In this document: piece by piece, positions 24,423-35,100 of the stretch
Layout of the letters: each line of letters opens with the position of its first letter
How positions within the stretch are numbered: the stretch's first letter is position 1
From: HGM04593 sp045631205
GTDB lineage: Bacteria > Bacteroidota > Bacteroidia > Bacteroidales > Bacteroidaceae
NCBI GenBank assembly: GCA_045631205.1
Contig: JAZQUI010000001.1
Span: 1-43,407 of the forward strand
Length of the DNA: 43,407 bases
Reading direction: 5' to 3'
Program-made: the position numbers and the translations under genes
The notes under the pieces: model-generated
The model's input: only the letters and a program-made list of their open reading frames with translations
The model's database searches: none
Told to the model about the DNA's origin: nothing

Positions 24423-24457
24423 AAAAAAGCAAAAGACCGCAGGGGCGGTCTTTTGCT
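24423..24457 (-). terminator. Terminator of the metY-type gene
   Basis: AGCAAAAGACCGC (24428-24440) pairs with GCGGTCTTTTGCT (24445-24457). On the - strand the stem is followed by TTTTTT (the A-run at 24423-24428), so it closes the - strand gene ending at 24485. It may also slow transcripts of the + strand beta-helix gene. Confidence 0.88.
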
Positions 24458-24484
24458 ATAAAACAAAAATCTTTTTTTTAGATT

Positions 24485-25768
24485 TTAGAAAGCATTGAGA
24501 GCCTGTTCGAGGTCGGCAATAATATCCTCGGCATCCTCAATACCCACCGACAAACGTATCAAGTCGGGGTCGATGCCCGCCTCACGCAACTGAGCATCGC
24601 TCAACTGGCGGTGAGTGTGGCTCGCAGGGTGCAACACGCACGAACGAGCATCGGCAACGTGAGTTACAATAGCAACAAACTTCAAGCTGTCCATAAAACG
24701 TATGGCATCCTCTTTGTCGCCCTCAACAGCAAACGCCATAACACCGCAACCGCCCTCGGGCAAGTATTTCTGTGCAAGGTCGTAGTATTTGTTATCTTTC
24801 AAACCGCTGAAGTTCACCCATTTAACTTTGGGGTGAGCAGCAAGGAATTCTGCAACCTTCTGTGCGTTCTCGCAGTGGCGGGGCATACGCAAGTGCAGTG
24901 TTTCCAAACCCAGGTTAAGCAGGAATGCATTCTGGGGAGCCATCATTGCGCCAAGGTCGCGCATTACCTGTGATACCACTTTTGTAATGAAAGCAGCCTT
25001 GCCAAACGCCTTTGTATAGACAAGTCCGTGGTAGCTCTCGTCGGGCTCGGTGAGGCAGGTGAATTTGTCGTGCTGAGCCTCCCAATCGAAGTTACCGCTG
25101 TCGATAACAGCGCCACCAACAGCAACAGCGTGGCCGTCCATATACTTTGTGGTAGAGTGAGTTACAATGTCGGCACCCCACTCAATGGGGCGGCAGTTGA
25201 TGGGTGTTGCAAAAGTGTTGTCAACAATGAAAGGCACACCGTTCTTGTGAGCAATTGTAGCAAACTTTTCAAGGTCGAGCACGTTAGCTCCGGGGTTCGA
25301 AATTGTTTCGCCGAAGAGAGCCTTTGTGTTGGGGCGGAACGCCTTCTGTATCTCCTCTGCGGGAGCGTCGGCATCAACAAAAGTAACCTCAATACCCATC
25401 TTCTTCATAGTTACGGCAAACAAATTGTATGTACCGCCGTAGATGGTCGAAGCCGAAACAAAGTGGTCGCCCGCCTGGCAGATATTAAGTATTGCGTAGA
25501 AGTTGGCAGCCTGGCCCGACGATGTTAGCACAGCGCCTATACCTCCTTCAAGCTCAGCGATTTTTGCGCCCACTGCATCTACTGTGGGGTTCTGCAAACG
25601 AGAGTAGAAGTAGCCCGAATCTTCGAGGTCGAAGAGGCGTGCCATCTGCTCGCTTGTCTCGTATTTGAAAGTTGTGCTTTGGAATATGGGCAGCACGCGC
25701 GACTCGCCCTTTTTGGGCTGCCAGCCACCCTGAACACAGATTGTTCCTTTGTTAAGTTTCTTGTCCAT
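24485..25768 (-). CDS. metY: O-acetylhomoserine sulfhydrylase (aminocarboxypropyltransferase)
   Basis: From ATG 25768 this is a 427-residue protein of the Cys/Met-metabolism PLP enzymes. The PLP lysine is K208 in HSTTKYMDGHAVAVGG. The N-terminal TxxVQGGWxP, YSRLQNPTVDAVGAKIAELEGG and the C-terminal LRLSVGIEDAEDIIADL are typical of MetY; the length (~430) fits MetY better than MetB/MetC (~385). It makes homocysteine from O-acetylhomoserine and sulfide. The frame is open a further 51 codons upstream, but that part is not conserved-looking. It stands alone on the - strand. Confidence 0.93.
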   Translation of the reverse strand: MDKKLNKGTICVQGGWQPKKGESRVLPIFQSTTFKYETSEQMARLFDLEDSGYFYSRLQNPTVDAVGAKIAELEGGIGAVLTSSGQAANFYAILNICQAGDHFVSASTIYGGTYNLFAVTMKKMGIEVTFVDADAPAEEIQKAFRPNTKALFGETISNPGANVLDLEKFATIAHKNGVPFIVDNTFATPINCRPIEWGADIVTHSTTKYMDGHAVAVGGAVIDSGNFDWEAQHDKFTCLTEPDESYHGLVYTKAFGKAAFITKVVSQVMRDLGAMMAPQNAFLLNLGLETLHLRMPRHCENAQKVAEFLAAHPKVKWVNFSGLKDNKYYDLAQKYLPEGGCGVMAFAVEGDKEDAIRFMDSLKFVAIVTHVADARSCVLHPASHTHRQLSDAQLREAGIDPDLIRLSVGIEDAEDIIADLEQALNAF

Positions 25769-25810
25769 AAGTTCTATTATTTGTTTTTTATAATTCGTTC
25801 TCTTGGGCTG

Positions 25811-25818
25811 CGAAGATA
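25811..25818 (-). promoter_or_regulatory. Candidate -7 element for metY
   Basis: On the - strand this reads TATCTTCG, one base from TAnnTTTG, about 43 bp upstream of the chosen ATG. The same TAnnTTCG variant occurs before the - strand kinase operon (41112-41119). There is no good -33 match. Confidence 0.35.
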
Positions 25819-26021
25819 ACACTAAACATCGGAAAACTTGTAATATGTGCCCACAAAAAACAAACTTTTTAATCTCTTTTTGCTCCACTTTTGCAAAATG
25901 ATATTTTACATAAATGTGCAAAAATTCCTTTTTAGTGGAAAGAAAAAGCCTGTTTGTTTAAAATGTCCTTTTTTTGCGATAGTTGCGCTCGCAATATTCC
26001 TGTTTTTTAAAACTTTTTTAA

Positions 26022-26029
26022 TATTTTTG
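26022..26029 (+). promoter_or_regulatory. Candidate -7 element for the giant protease gene
   Basis: TATTTTTG fits TAnnTTTG and lies 126 bp before the ATG at 26156, implying a leader of about 120 bases. The -33 position is poor. Confidence 0.45.
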
Positions 26030-26155
26030 TGAACTTTATATATATATATTATATAATCCCTTTTTGTGCATTGATGGTGGCGAAGTTTTGCAAAATGCCA
26101 CGGTAACGCAGAAGAATAGTATGGAAATAAAGAAACAATAAAATAACAAAACAAA

Positions 26156-29100
26156 ATGAAAAGAATCACTTCGTTTTTAATCTCTTTGCTCGTCGTGCTT
26201 GCAACGATGGCGCAAAGTAGCACAAAAACTTTCACGGTGAGCCCATCTGATGGAAGTTACAACAGCGCAGGTTGGTGTTACAAATGGGCATCAAACTCTA
26301 ACGATTATCCCGTAGAAATAAGTGTTGCGGGTAATATCAACAACATGAATGCTGCGACCACCTCGGGCGGTTTTGAAATGGCTGTGGGTAGTAATGGCAA
26401 TAGTAATTACACCTGGAACTTCTCAGTTCGCGGCTATAAGATTGAATCTTATAGTTTTAAATTTAAGTCTAAAAACGATAATCAAAATATAAATGTTGTT
26501 GCGGGTGACCAAACAATAACATCGTCATATTCTACCCAGAATACATTAACTGTAAACAATGTTAACGCACAGGTTGCATCTTTTCAATTGACAGGAAACA
26601 ACTATGCAATTATTGTTACAGAACTTACATTCACTGTGAGCCCCATTCTGGAGGAGGGTCAGGTGTATCGTTTCAACAATGTTCTGTATCCCTCTTATTC
26701 GTTGAACGCCAATAGTGCAACCGATGTAGATTGTGTGGCAACAAACGAAAACGACATCAAACAACAGTGGTATGTTACCAAAGAGAATGGAATGTATGTG
26801 TTGCGCAACCTAGCCTATGGAAAGTATCTTAAAGGTAATGGCCAGTCGGCGGCTTGGAGTATGACAGACGATTACTCTAATGACTATAATAAATTTGAAC
26901 TGTATGTGTCTAACACAACATACAACACTCTGCACACAAACACTCTTCAAAATTACGCATACATACATTGCAATAGTTCTAAAAATATTGTAGGTTGGTC
27001 TAATAGTACCAGTGATAGTGGTTCTCATTGGGAAATTACCAAAGTCGAATATACCGACGCTGAGATTAAGGCGTTGCTTGATGCAGCTCCTACTATTACC
27101 GAGGTTGAGGCATACGATGATGCGCTCGCGGCAATCTTTGCCGATGGCGCTTGCACAATATTGAAAGACGATTATGCTTCAATGTCTGTCGAGGATATTA
27201 AGGCCGATGGCTATTATATTGCACTCCCTGCAACATTGCAGAAGATGGTTCTCAAAGTTAGGAACAACGAATGGGCCGAGGATAATGCCGACGATGCAAA
27301 AGGCGACTGGAGCGGTGAATATGCCAAAAAATTCCGCGTGCAGATGTACGAACCATATAGTATTGCGGGCGACATTACGTCGTGGATTGGAATAAATTCC
27401 CATGCCAATAACGATAACCCTACCGGTATTTATGTCCCTGCAGCCGGTAACGTCTTTATTATGGTCGAGGGTGAAATAAAGCAAGGCGCAACATTGCGCA
27501 TTGTCGAGGCCGGCTCCAATAATCGTATCTTGAATGCTACAACCGGTGGCAACACCTTGAGACAAGGTTTGAATGTGGTGAATTTTACACAAGCAGGCGG
27601 AATGCTTTATATCTGCTATAATGTAGATACATACAACCCCAATGGAATCGATGATGCAACAAGGTTCCCCTACAAATTGTCCGAATTTGCTCCGTTGAAA
27701 ATACACATTGAGGGTGGTGCCATCAACGGTTTCTACAATGCCTGTGGCGACTTCCTTGCCGGAAAAACATATGACGGCGTTACCTACAATGGTGACTTGT
27801 GGAAAGAAATTACCGGCGCAAGCGTCGATAACGATGCCGATTGGGAATATATGGAAGCACGTGCCAATTTGAGCGTGTTGCCGGTTCTTGGACACCGTCA
27901 GATATTGCTGTTTAGTTTGGGCGAGACAGAGGGCAACAACGGTATGGCATATTATTTGCCCGAAAATATCGAAGTACCACAGACTCCCTATAACAGAACT
28001 AAAAAATGGAGCGACTATGATATGGGCTGTGACCCCTCAACCGGTAGAATCAATATTATGGTGGAGGCTTGGGATAGAATTATGTATTCTGAACTTGCAA
28101 CAATGGGTCTTGTGAGCAAGGCCGATATGACTAAAATAAACGACTTCTACCCGCGTTGGAATGCCGACGGAACTGTTGCAGCCGAGATATATGACTATTC
28201 AAATGCGTCATCAATTGACGGAAAGACTCTCGAAGAGTTCTGTGGTGTCGATTACAGCGATGTTTTTAACCACCACGGTGTTGCATTAGGTGTTGGCGGA
28301 AACAGTTATATGTATGGTGGTGGTGACCACTGTGGTTATAATCACAATACAATGAATGGTGTTATTCAGAGACTTGCTTCAGATGCAGGCTCAACTTGGG
28401 GCCCAGGTCACGAGATTGGTCACCAGCATCAGGCATTGCTCACATTGAACGGTCTCACCGAGGTTACAAACAATCTTTTTGCAAACGTCGCTTTGTGGTA
28501 TAAGGGTATGTCAACATCGCGTTATAATGGCAATGAAGGTTCTTTGGAACAGGTATTGGGTGCTTTCAACTCTGAAGGCAGTGATATATATACCAATAAC
28601 ATTTGGGCACTTACCCATTTGTACTACCGCTTGTGGCTCTACTATCATCTGGCGGGTAACAACACACAGTTCTATCCCCGTCTATTTGAACTCTTGCGTC
28701 ACAATCCTATGCAAAAGGGCTACAATGTATCGGGTGATGTATCTACATTGCATTTTTATAAACTTGCCTGCCAGGCTGCAGGCGAGGACCTCACAGAGTT
28801 CTTCCGTGCTCACGGCTACTTCTCTATAATGGACGACCGCTTGGTGGGCGACTATAGCAACTCGGTATACGAGGTTTCGCAGGAGATGATAGACGAGGCT
28901 ATTGCCGAGGTAAAAGAGATGGGCTACGAAGAGAACCTTGCCATTATATTCATTTGCGACGACGATGAAAATGCCACGTATGTTCAGCACGACGGACAGA
29001 CACAGCGTGTGATATACGGTGAGACAACTCCAAACTCTGATTTTGGTTCTGTGAGCGATTTTATTGCCGGTGATGTCGCAACAACACCATACACAGCAAC

Positions 29101-32100
29101 GCTCAATAGTGACGGTACAATCACAATGAGCGGTGGTGAAGGTGGTGTCGGCTTCCTTATCGTCAATGAGAAGGGCGAACTTGTATCGTTCAGCAACAAG
29201 TCAACATTTGCGTTGAGCGATGAGGCTATGGAGGCAATCGTTTCTGGTAATGCAACAATCAAGGCTGTTGGTTCTGAAAGCAATGTGGTTGCTGCCGAGG
29301 TCGATATTACTGCTATGCAGAAAGATGTTCTCGGTATCCTCATTTCCAAGGCTCAGGCAATTATTGATAAAATAGATGACACTTACACAAAGATAGGTTA
29401 CTTCAAGGGCGCTGCTATAGCCGACCTTGCAAGCGCTCTTGATTATGCCAAAAAGGTTTATGAAAGCTCTTCGGGCTACGAGGCTGCATACGACCTGCTC
29501 TATGCCGAGTATCAGAAGGTGTTGGAAAACCCCGATGCAAAAATACCTTTTGACCCATCGCTAACATATATCATCACCAATAAGGCATACACCAATGAGA
29601 CAATGTGGGTGAACAGCGAGAAAACTGTTCGTTCCGAGGGTGGTGTTGACAAGACAAGCAACGATGCAAGATGGGTATTCGAGGAGACCACTACCGCAGG
29701 TGTCTATAACATTCGCACTTTGAACAACGACTATATCCCTGCCGTGCAACAATCGACATCGATGACCGCAACCACAGGCCAGGCCGACAACGATGCACTC
29801 TACACCTTGGAGGAGGTTAAGGATGGCGTGTGGGCCATTAAACTCTCACCTGCTGCCGGTTACAGAAACTTGCACTCCTCTTGGAACAATGTGGTTGGTT
29901 GGGAAACCGGTGCCGATGCTTCGCGCTGGTATCTCACAGCCGTTGCCGCCAACCCCGTGATTGCCGACTTGACCGACCTCGAGGTTTATATAAATAAAAC
30001 CGAGACACTGATTGACGAAGTGCTTGGCACTGTTACATATACCAAAGGCGAATCACTTGAATTGCAAACAACAACCCAGGGTAGTGCAAACTATCTGTGG
30101 TCCAATGCGCCCGAAACTCGCGAGGGTGATATCGCCAACCTTGTAGATGGTGAAACCAATGACTATTTCCACACCGACTGGAGTAGTGAACCAACGTCGG
30201 GAACTCACTATTTGGCTGTATATTTGGGCGAGGATAATACCCTTTCACGTTTCACATTCAGCCACACAACCCGCTCAGGAGCATCGAGCGACTTCCCCAA
30301 AAGTGTCGATGTCTATGGCAGCAACGACGGAACAACCTATAAATTTATTGGTTCAGCATCGGGAATGCCCCAAAGCGCAGGCACTACTTGGGAGTTCGAC
30401 GGCGTGATGCTCTCGTCGTTTAAATATTTGCGTTTCAATTACCACGCAAATCGCGGTTACTGGCATATGGCCGAGTTCGATATTACTCGCGTTACCGGTT
30501 TCACCGCAACAGTAAACGATACTTATAGCAGCACCGTTGGCGTTGATGAGGTTACAGCCGCAATGAATGCAATGCTCGAAGGAAAGGTTGTCGCAAACAG
30601 TTTCTCTCCAACAACAGGTGATGTCGCAGCCAAATTGGCAGCATTGCAAGATGCTTACAATGCTTTGTACACCCAATATGAGGCTACAATAAATGCACGC
30701 AAGGCTACGCTTGCCGAATTGGCTGCCCAAACCGAAACGCTTATCAACCAAGTGGGAACTGTTGAACTTGCACAAGAGGACAAACTTCCATTGACAACAG
30801 ACAATCTTTATTGTAACGCACCTTATACTGCACAGAACAATAACGATAATAGTGCCGAGTATGTTGATAAACTGACCGATGGTGACAAAACCACCTACCT
30901 CCACACCGATTATAGTGGAGCCGTGGCGGCACCTCATTACCTGCGCGTAGATTTGGGTAGCAATTCTACTACTACCAAGTTCAGATTCAACTACAGTACT
31001 CGCGACAACGGTAACAACTGCCCCACAACAATTGTTGTAGAGGGCTGTAACGAGGCCGATGGAACATATACAACAATAACAACACTCACTACCGCTGATG
31101 GTTTGCCCAACCCTGGCCAAAATACCAACGGCGGTGTTGCCGAGGATTTTGAATCATCGGTTATATCAATGAGCGAGGCCTACCGTTATGTGCGTTTCAA
31201 AGTTACCGGTGTAGAGGGTAGCAATGCAACCTTCTTCGTAATTTCTGAATTTGGTTTCAGCACCGTTAAGGAGCAGGAAATCAATGTGGCTCTCTCATAT
31301 AAGGAATGCGTTTCCGACGATTTGCTGCTCACCACTGTGCTTGCAACAAATTCGTCAAAGGCAATGAGTAGCAATGATCTTGTTACAAGCGTGCCTATGC
31401 TCGATGCGCAGATTCTTAACCAGCAGATAACAAAAGCCGCTCTTGAAGAGGCTATGCAAAATAAGCCGGCGTTGGATAAAACAGCATTGCAGACACTTTA
31501 CAACGATGCTGTTGCTCTCTATAGCAAAATGACCGGTGGAGAGTTTGATTACACTCCTTCGGCTCTTACTGACGAAATGCTTACTGCTGCAAATGATGCA
31601 CTCGTTGCAGCACAGGAGCAACTCGACGCACAAGATACCACCCAGGATGCTATTGAGCAGGCGAAAGCAACATTGCAGGCAGCTTACAATGCTTTGCTCT
31701 TAGTTGAGGAAGCCAATGTCGCTACAACTATTGATAAGACAGACTTGAACACAGCAATAACCAATGCTAATGCTTTGGTTGCAAGCATTACCGATAAAGG
31801 TGATGGCTATTACTCTACCGCCACCGGTCTTGGTCTTGATGCTTTGAACGCGGCTTTGAATGCGGCTGTGGATGCACGTGACCGTTATTACTTGACCGAA
31901 GAGCAGTATACCACATTGCTTGGAACATTGAACACTTGTTATGTGGCTACAGAAACTGTCGTTAATGCCGATTGTGTCGACCGTACAGCTCTTACCGCTG
32001 CTATTGCTGATGCCAATACTTTGGTTGCTGCAATTGCCGATGAGGTTGAAGCTACAGCATTGCCCTTGCAGGTGACCAATGCTAATGAGGCATACTATAT

Positions 32101-35100
32101 ATGGTGTAATGAACCCGCTGACGACAGTGATGGTGTTGCGGGCCTTATCGACAAGAATAGCGACGGAACAGCCAATATCGGAACTTTCTTGGGAACAGAC
32201 TGGGGTGCCGATGTGGAACCATATACTCACTATATAGAGATTGACCTTGGTGCTGAAAATGCTATCGATAAATTGTCGATGGACTACACAACCCGTAATA
32301 GTACTTACGCCGACCAACGCCCTAATGCAATAAAGATTCTTGGTAGCAACGATAAAGAGACTTACACACTCATTACTGAAATTACCGAAGGCTTGGCTGC
32401 TAACTCAGCCGAGAAATGGTCAATGGCTGCTCCTCTTGAATTGGGTGATTCTTACCGTTATATCCGCATTGCTGTAGGTTCGCAGCGTGGTTTCTTCCAT
32501 ATGGCTGACTTTAACCTCTATACATTAGTGTCCTCGTATCTTCTTCGTGATTATTACACAACAGCCGAGAGATTAGGTTTCGATGAATTGTGCCTTGCCT
32601 TGCAGCAGGCCGAGGCTGTGAGTGGTAAATATGTGACAACAGAGCAGTGTGCCACAATCTGTTCTGCACTCGAGGAGGCTTGTACCACAACACAAGGTGT
32701 TGTTAATAATGATTATACCGACGACAACCGCTCTGCGCTTGCTGCACTGGCTGCCGAGGTGGCGCCTCTTGCCGATGGCGTAGTTACAGTAGTTGAGGGC
32801 GAAACTCCCATAACCTTGCAGTGCGACAACGAGTCTGCACCTTATTACATATATTGCAACGCGCCCGAAACCACAGATACCTATCCCGGCGACAACTTGG
32901 GTGTAGATGCATTGCTCGATGTCGATGCCAATGGCGAGCCTGTTACAACAACCCACCTGCATACAACTTATTCAGGAAACGACCACTATGACGACCTTGA
33001 TCACTACTTACGCGTGGATATGGGTGAAAGCAATCTTGTATCGTTCAAGTTTGGTTATATAAACCGCAATGGCAATACAAACGACGCGCCAAAGGTTATT
33101 CTCATAGAGGGTAGCAACGACTGTGTGAATTTTGAGGAGATAACAACACTTACCAATCTGCCTACTAGATACCAGTCTGATGAGATAACCAACGGAAAGG
33201 CTTATCGTTACATCCGCTTTATGGTGAAAGCGACACATAGTGACAATAGCCATCCTTACTTTGCGATAAGCCACTTCGAGATGACTGCTTGCAAGACAAT
33301 TGCCATCGGCGAGGGATACACATCGCCCGAATTGACGGTAAAAGTAGCAGCTGATATCCATAACGCCCTCTTCGATGCCAACAATATCGATGGACACTAT
33401 TTAGCAAACGAGGATGGTGAAGCGTTGAAGAGAGATTTGCAGGCTGCAAAAGAACTGTTGCTCTCTATTACCGATAAAACAGCTCTTAACGACCTGATAG
33501 CTACTACAACTCTGTTGAAAAACAGCCTCTACGAAATTGCTGTGGTTTCTTGCACTGCAACCGATGTTGCTTTGCAGTGTACCGATGTGGCTGCTGCCGG
33601 CTATCTCTACTGTAACGCCCCCGAGACAAACTCAGGTTGGGCTTCCGATTATGGTGGTGTTAGTGCTGCTATTGACTTGACCGAAGGTGGCGACCCCGAC
33701 CTCTCAACATTCTTGCATACAGAATATGGCAACGACCAATCGGCTGATGGTCTCGACCACTACTTGCGTGTAGACTTGGGCGCAGAGGGCGCAACCGCCT
33801 ATGTGGAATTCGGTTATGTAGGTCGCAGTGGTCACGAAACCAAATCTCCCGAAACTGTGATAGTTGCGGCTACCAACGACCTGAACGGTGAGTGGACAAC
33901 AATTAAAACCATCACACTTTCTCAGCCATCGGCTACAGCCGAGACAAAGACCGGCGCTCTTGGTAACGGTGTTGCTTATCGCTATTGGAGATTTATGGTA
34001 ACCGATACTCACTTCGATGGAGCAGATGATAATGGTCACAAATATTTTGCATTGAGCGACTTTAATGTATATAAATGTACCGATGTTGTTCTCGATTCTC
34101 AATTGAAGAGCGAGTATACACCTAATATATATATATACGCAACAACAGAGCTTGTTTCCGAGGTCGAAGGTGCTATAGTTGCTGCTCAAGAGGTTGCTGA
34201 TGCAACTGTCGGTCAGTCTGAGGTCGATGCCGCAGTTGAGGCTTTGCAGGTTAAATACGATAAACTTGTCGAGGCTATTGAGAATTATTGGTGCCCTGTT
34301 ACGCTTACAACCGATGAGAACAATCCTGTACTCTATACCATAAATGCTATCGGTCGTGGCGATGGCAAGGCTTGGCAGTATAGTATCTCAAATAACAACA
34401 TTACCATTGTTGATAAGGACGCGAATAACCTTTACCACTTGTGGTACTTTATTGCGGGTACAGAGGAGCACACTGTTAAGATAGTTCCTGTGATGACACC
34501 TTCGTATAAACTTGGTGCAACAGATTTTACCAATGGTGTCAATAAGGTGTCGGCAGTGGCAGAATCTTCGGTAGATTGGGTGTTTGCCTATGTGAACAGC
34601 AATTACAACTTCAAGCCCTATGGCCGTAACACATACTTTAGTAACTATAATGGCGGTAGCAATCCTCTTGGATTCTATGACGCTGCCGATGGTGGTTCGT
34701 ATGTTTCGTTCACAAAGGTTGAACTTGAAAATTACGCTCTCAAACGCCTGCAGGCGTTGAATGCGAGTGTGGCGTCGAAGAACGCTGTGGTTACCGACGA
34801 GCCCACGGCAGGTTACTATACACCTGCAACCGCACAGGCCTTTGCTACGTCAAAGACCACCGCGGAGCAGATGGCTACAGCTGCCACAGCAACTCCCGAG
34901 GAGTATGTTGCGAAATTCACCGAGCTCTACAACGCGAGCCACGCACTTGAGGTGGTGCTCCCCGAGGAGGGTGATATGTATGTGTTGCGCAGTAAATATA
35001 TAGCAAACCACAATGTTTTTGTAAACGATGTAAACTATGCACGTTATTCAAATGCAAAAGATGCTACCGGTAGCGATGCTGTTTGGCTGTTCGAAGGTGC

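Larger units (their letters stand above)
25769..26155. other. Divergent intergenic region between metY and the giant protease gene
   Basis: These 387 AT-rich bases contain candidate promoters for both sides. They also contain an alternating TA tract at about 26040-26057 and a weak stem GTGGC...GCCAC (26076-26100) in the + strand leader. I see no gene and no recognisable riboswitch. Confidence 0.6.

Noticed and set aside
26036..26060. TA-rich tract as a replication or attachment site
   Set aside because: It is a simple alternating TA run in an AT-rich promoter region, with no flanking repeats, integrase or DnaA-box cluster.
30353..31120. 255-residue - strand frame inside the giant protease gene, with several similar ones at 27179-27895 and 31700-32317
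   Set aside because: They are Cys/Ile/Val-rich mirror frames of an intact coding gene, with no promoter or family signal.
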